The position numbers and the translations under genes were made by a program. The notes beneath the pieces were generated by a model, which saw only the letters and a program-made list of their open reading frames with translations, ran no database searches and was not told where the DNA came from. Positions 59,713 through 64,000 of a DNA stretch of 64,000 nucleotides are shown in pieces (the first letter of the stretch is position 1; each line of letters begins with the position of its first letter). Origin of the DNA: Symsagittifera roscoffensis. Its lineage: Eukaryota; Xenacoelomorpha; Acoela; Convolutidae. The stretch lies in assembly GCF_963678635.1 (NCBI RefSeq), contig NC_087062.1:73807345-73871344 (forward strand). The letters are read 5' to 3'.

Positions 59713-60689
59713 AACATCAAATAAATTTAAATGACATTCAGAACCCCGTGATGTCTACCCCCGGTGAGCTAACGAGCTCTGTTAATCTGGCTACCCCTTT
59801 GATGATTCTCACACGAACAGCAATCATCGTTAACGGAGGACACACGCCATGAGCAGGCGAAACAGAAGCATGTTATATGAAAAAGAAGCAAGATTGTTCA
59901 GAAGAACATCTTCAGAACATTTAATTGGTTTCCACTAGTTCCGAAAAACGATTGTTGTAGTTAACAGCCAAGAAAGGAGCTTCCAATTGGCTGAATACCC
60001 TTCCGATTGAAGAAAAGGGATACACACTCTATAAAAGGTGACTTTCGTGATGCGTTGGCAATGTGCTACTGCCACCCTGTCAAGAAACTGCCGACCAATT
60101 GCGTTTGTGGCCACTCCTTCAATGTTGAGCACGCCATGATTTGTAAAACCGGAGGTTTTGTTGCGCAGCGACGTGACGGGACTAGAAATTTTTTAGCCCA
60201 TACCCTGGATTCTGTTTGCCGAGGAGTTGGCATTGAGCCTCATTTGCAGCCTCTCAGCGGTGAAATTCTCCAACCGGGTACTGCGAACTCAACTGACGAA
60301 GCGCCATCATCTGCGCTAATTTCAGGGCAAGAAGCGTTAAGACTTATTTAGACGTCCGTGTCTTTCATCCCAACGCAACCAAGTTATATTGGAAAATCAT
60401 TCAAATTGTTATATGTTCACCATGAGAACGAAAAGAGGAGTGCATATAATGACAGAATTAAAAACGCTGAACGTGGAGCATTCACGCCCCTCAACAACTG
60501 GTGGCATGGGGAAAGAAGCCTCAAAGTTCGTGAAAAGGCTCGATCAAAAGATATCCGAGAAAAGTATTACTCCCTATTCCGATGCCATTAGTGGAAACCG
60601 GCTGAAGATGTCTTTCTCGCTCCTACGATCAGCTATCACAGGGTTGAGGGGAACCCGGAAGTGGAGAACAGACAACAACCAAGGCTAAA
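59713..60689 (+). mobile_element. Decayed transposon ORF with CVCG...EPHLQPLSGE signature, copy C
   Basis: Same element as copies A and B, but without the 27-bp insertion and with an extra A near 60033 that shifts the frame before KGDFRDALAMCYC. Contains NCVCGHSFNVEHAMICKTGG and LLRSAITGLRG. Confidence 0.72.
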
Positions 60690-61056
60690 ACTTCCCTCAC
60701 TTTGATGTTATATTGTTTTTCTTTTGTGAATTTACTTTGTATTTTGGAACTAAATTTAAACTGTTTCCATTTGGTTTTCCATAGGTTGCCATAGAAGCTT
60801 TTTCACAAAAAATAGCCAGAAAATATTCCTACAAATTAAATTTCATAGTCTTGTAAGTTAAACTGCTGCTGTTTATGTTTGAATTTGCATTTTGATATCG
60901 GTTCCAAATAAGAATTAATTTTGTGAAAAAAAAACAATTTTTGATATAATGACTGCTGAATGTTGCTTCAAAATTGCAGTTTGTAAGTTCTTTTTGTTCT
61001 CATCGATTAAGTTGTTCACGTACTTGATTTTTGTGAATGCCGGTATTTAATTATAT

Positions 61057-61634
61057 TTGATTTTCCATAGATGGCAAATTTTTTCTCCAATCGAGAAACA
61101 AGGAAATGTGACGTTCGACCAGAATGTCTCAAAATGCAAGTTAGATTTCGAAATTTCTATATGGCAGCTGAGCGAGAAAAATGTTGGTTTTAACACATTA
61201 ACGGTGTTAATTGTTCATTTTAGCGAACGACGAATGGATAATTTGGACTGGCATGTTAATTTTTAAAATTTCGTTTGAAAAGAAAGACACGGTACGACGT
61301 CAAAATTTCGCGACAACTAAAAACTGAAAGAAAAACAGAACAACAGAAATCATTGAGAAAAACGGTGAACGGCAATTGTGCGAGACAGATCGAGATTGAA
61401 ACAGAAAATAACTATCAGAAGACCATTCCGAGTTGTAACGATTGTGCCGCTACAATTGTTAAAACACGAATCCCGAGAACCAGGAAGGGTATTGAGACGA
61501 CGTGCCCAGCCTTCCGGAAAGAAATAAAACTGTTATTTGCCCGATTTCCGGAATCCGGAGGGGTCTCGGGAGAAAACTGCAACTCTCTGTTTATAAAAAT
61601 TTTTAGCTTCTGGTCATGTCCTGAATTAAATTAA
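61057..61634 (+). other. Repeat-borne open frames of unknown nature, copy C
   Basis: Counterpart of 43369-43931. The 119-codon frame at 61275-61634 stays open with substitutions (for example YDVEIS to YDVKIS, FREEIK to FRKEIK). No family recognised. Confidence 0.3.
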
Positions 61635-61637
61635 TAA

Positions 61638-62348
61638 CATCTAAAGTCGTTTTCAGATTAGGAAAAGCTAGGCGTTGAGGGAAAGGGTTGATCCAGCTTC
61701 GATTGAGATGAACATTTTTATCTAATGAAAAAAAAAACAATAGTAATATGATAAATATGTAGTAGCCCTGTTTTTAGGAGTGACCTCGTGGTCTGGGGAT
61801 ACTGAGACCCAGCCATGAGCTCACTGTTTCTGCATGTAATTAAGTTAATTAGAGCGTTCTGATCGAAGCCGGAAACAGTAACGTTTTTGTCGACCCGATG
61901 TTAGAAAGACCACCAAGAGAACTGCCTTTGGCCGAGACGGTGAAAAGCATAAGGAGCTGTGTTTAGACGCTAGCCAGTCGTTTTAGAACCTAGCTTTATT
62001 TTCCGTCGATAAGTACTTCCGGGCGAAAGTTACAAAACCAGAAGTACCTTGTATTCCAGTTTAAGATCGGATGAAGATACAAATTTTATTGTCACAGCAA
62101 GCCTTATTTGCCCATCACAGTTGTTTTTCAACTGATATTATTAGATGGGATGTCAAACTGTTTAAAAAAATTGCTGAAAACTGGCGATGGTTTTTGACAG
62201 AAGCGTTCATTAATGGTAACCGGATTTTGATTTTCAGTGGTTTTTTAATCAATTGTAATGATTTGATCCCGCAAGTCATGTAGCAGTTGTCTGCTTATGT
62301 CACTTGAGGTTAAGAAGAATGAAGAAAAGGACCAATAACCATTGGCGC
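61638..62348. other. Unidentified repeat segment, copy C
   Basis: Counterpart of 43935-44640, including the gacctcgtggtctggggata stretch. Confidence 0.4.
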
Positions 62349-62840
62349 AAGGGTCAGGGACACTATCTCTTGTGCTTTCATGCCTCATTCAGGAGGCAAT
62401 TCGGTTCGCTTAAGATATGAGACTGCAAAATCGTGTTACAGTTTAAAAGCCACTGCCAAACCCCACTCTAGAAATACAAAACGTCCGTGTGGCAGGTCTC
62501 TAATTACCTACAACACGCGACCGCCATAAAAAAAACAGGGTTCGAAGCTCAAGTATACCATTAGTTTTTATTGGACAGTGGATCTTTGATCCATTTCAGA
62601 TGGATCAACCTAGAACTCAGTCTAGATGGATCAACCTGAAAAATAAAATAAGTAATCACAAAGTGACGCGACTCTAGAGCCAGGTAAAAAGTATAAAAGC
62701 AACAACTCTAGTAAGTTTTTGTAATCAGTAATTTTAAATCAAGAAGTTTAGTTTTCTCAACCATTGGGCAGCTTCACTCGTCTGCCTGCCCAACCAAGGT
62801 TTTCTCTCGCCCAGTGATGATGCTCCCGTAGGACTTTGCG
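62349..62840 (+). repeat. ~950-bp dispersed segment, truncated copy 4
   Basis: Ends at ttgccgtctatca and is joined directly to aaatagcaagtgtaag of the transposon unit. The shared atca suggests a microhomology junction. Confidence 0.65.
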
Positions 62841-64000
62841 TTGCCGTCTATCAAAATAGCAAGTGTAAGTCGAATTCACAATTACAAGTAAGAAAAAATG
62901 AACACTTTAATTGCAAAATGATAATTAATATTATTAAGCAAGTTTAAGTTACACAACTTTTCATGGTTTTATATTTATTACAATATAATAAAATAATGAT
63001 TAGAATTTCAACATCAAATAAATTTAAATGACATTCAGAACCCCGTGATGTCTACCCCCGGTGAGCTAACGAGCTCTGTTAATCTGGCTACCCCTTTGAT
63101 GATTCTCACACGAACAGCAATCATCGTTAACGGAGGACACACGCCATGAGCAGGCGAAACAGAAGCATGTTATATGAAAAAGAAGCAAGATTGTTCAGAA
63201 GAACATCTTCAGAACATTTAATTGGTTTCCACTAGTTCCGAAAAACGATTGTTGTAGTTAACAGCCAAGAAAGGAGCTTCCAATTGGCTGAATACCCTTC
63301 CGATTGAAGAAAAGGGGTACACACTCTATAAAAGGTGACTTTCGTGATGCGTTGGCAATGTGCTACTGCCACCCTGTCAAGAAACTGCCGACCAATTGCG
63401 TTTGTGGCCACTCCTTCAAAGTTGAGCACGCCATGATTTGTAAAACCGGAGGTTTTGTTGCGCAGCGACGTGACGGGACTAGAAATTTTTTAGCCCATAC
63501 CCTGGATTCTGTTTGCCGAGGAGTTGGCATTGAGCCTCATTTGCAGCCTCTCAGCGGTGAAATTCTCCAACCGGGTACTGCGAACTCAACTGACGAAGCG
63601 CCATCATCTGCGCTAATTTCAGGGCAAGAAGCGTTAAGACTTATTTAGACGTCCGTGTCTTTCATCCCAACGCAACCAAGTTATATTGGAAAATCATTCA
63701 AATTGTTATATGTTCACCATGAGAACGAAAAGAGGAGTGCATATAATGACAGAATTAATAACGCTGAACGTGGAACATTCACGCCCCTCAACAACTGGTG
63801 GCATGGGGAAAGAAGCCTCAAAGTTCGTGAAAAGGCTCGATCAAAAGATATCCGAGAAAAGTATTACTCCCTATTCCGATGCCATTAGTGGAAACCGGCT
63901 GAAAATGTCTTTCTCGCTCCTACGATCAGCTATCACAGGGTTGAGGGGAACCCGGAAGTGGAGAACAGACAACAACCAAGGCTAAAACTTCCCTCACTTT
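62841..64000 (+). mobile_element. Transposon unit with CVCG...EPHLQPLSGE signature, copy D
   Basis: Tandem repeat of about 59544-60703, shift 3297 bp. Carries the same extra A as copy C and one substitution (HSFNVEH to HSFKVEH). It runs to the end of the window, so further copies may follow. Confidence 0.75.

Overview
This is eukaryotic, almost certainly metazoan, DNA: AT-rich, with split genes, GT-AG introns, a large tandem satellite and decayed retroelements. The conserved genes are all on the minus strand and were identified by joining exons and matching them to known families. They include DRC10/IQCD, a ciliary dynein regulatory complex subunit, so the organism makes motile cilia. The repeat-borne ORFs resemble those common in aquatic invertebrates. 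I cannot name the phylum.

The minus strand, from high to low coordinates, carries a compact collinear set. RSRC1 (SRrp53-type splicing factor, 27660-26612, two exons, 237 aa) is followed by WDR45B/WIPI3 (an autophagy PROPPIN, 26477-2647, five exons, 355 aa). After that comes the 5' part of DRC10 (2030-915, continuing to the left). Only about 135 bp separate the RSRC1 stop from the WDR45B start. WDR45B spans about 24 kb because its introns have swollen. Intron 2 (7731-23415) is almost entirely a 15-kb array of a ~223-bp satellite with higher-order repeats of 4, 6 and 8 monomers.

From about 23 kb to the right end, the window is a nest of recent segmental duplications. RSRC1 plus WDR45B exons 1-2 recurs at 39.8-41.6 kb (copy B, reading frames and splice sites intact) and at 55.9-59.4 kb (copy C, broken). 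A 10.5-kb block at 29530-40029 recurs at 45587-56089 (shift about 16,057-16,060 bp). Within each block, a ~3-kb retroelement segment is itself duplicated. The repeated DNA carries three kinds of remnant: a CR1/Jockey-like non-LTR reverse transcriptase on minus, a Penelope-like reverse transcriptase on plus, and a frameshifted transposon ORF with a CVCG...EPHLQPLSGE signature on plus. Junctions between copies show short homologies and small templated insertions.

No CRISPR array, bacterial operon, rRNA or convincing intact tRNA gene was seen. The most interesting features are the intronic higher-order satellite, the serial duplication of an RSRC1-WDR45B head fragment, the candidate operon-like spacing of the gene set, and a small dispersed repeat family with a conserved TATATAAG core.
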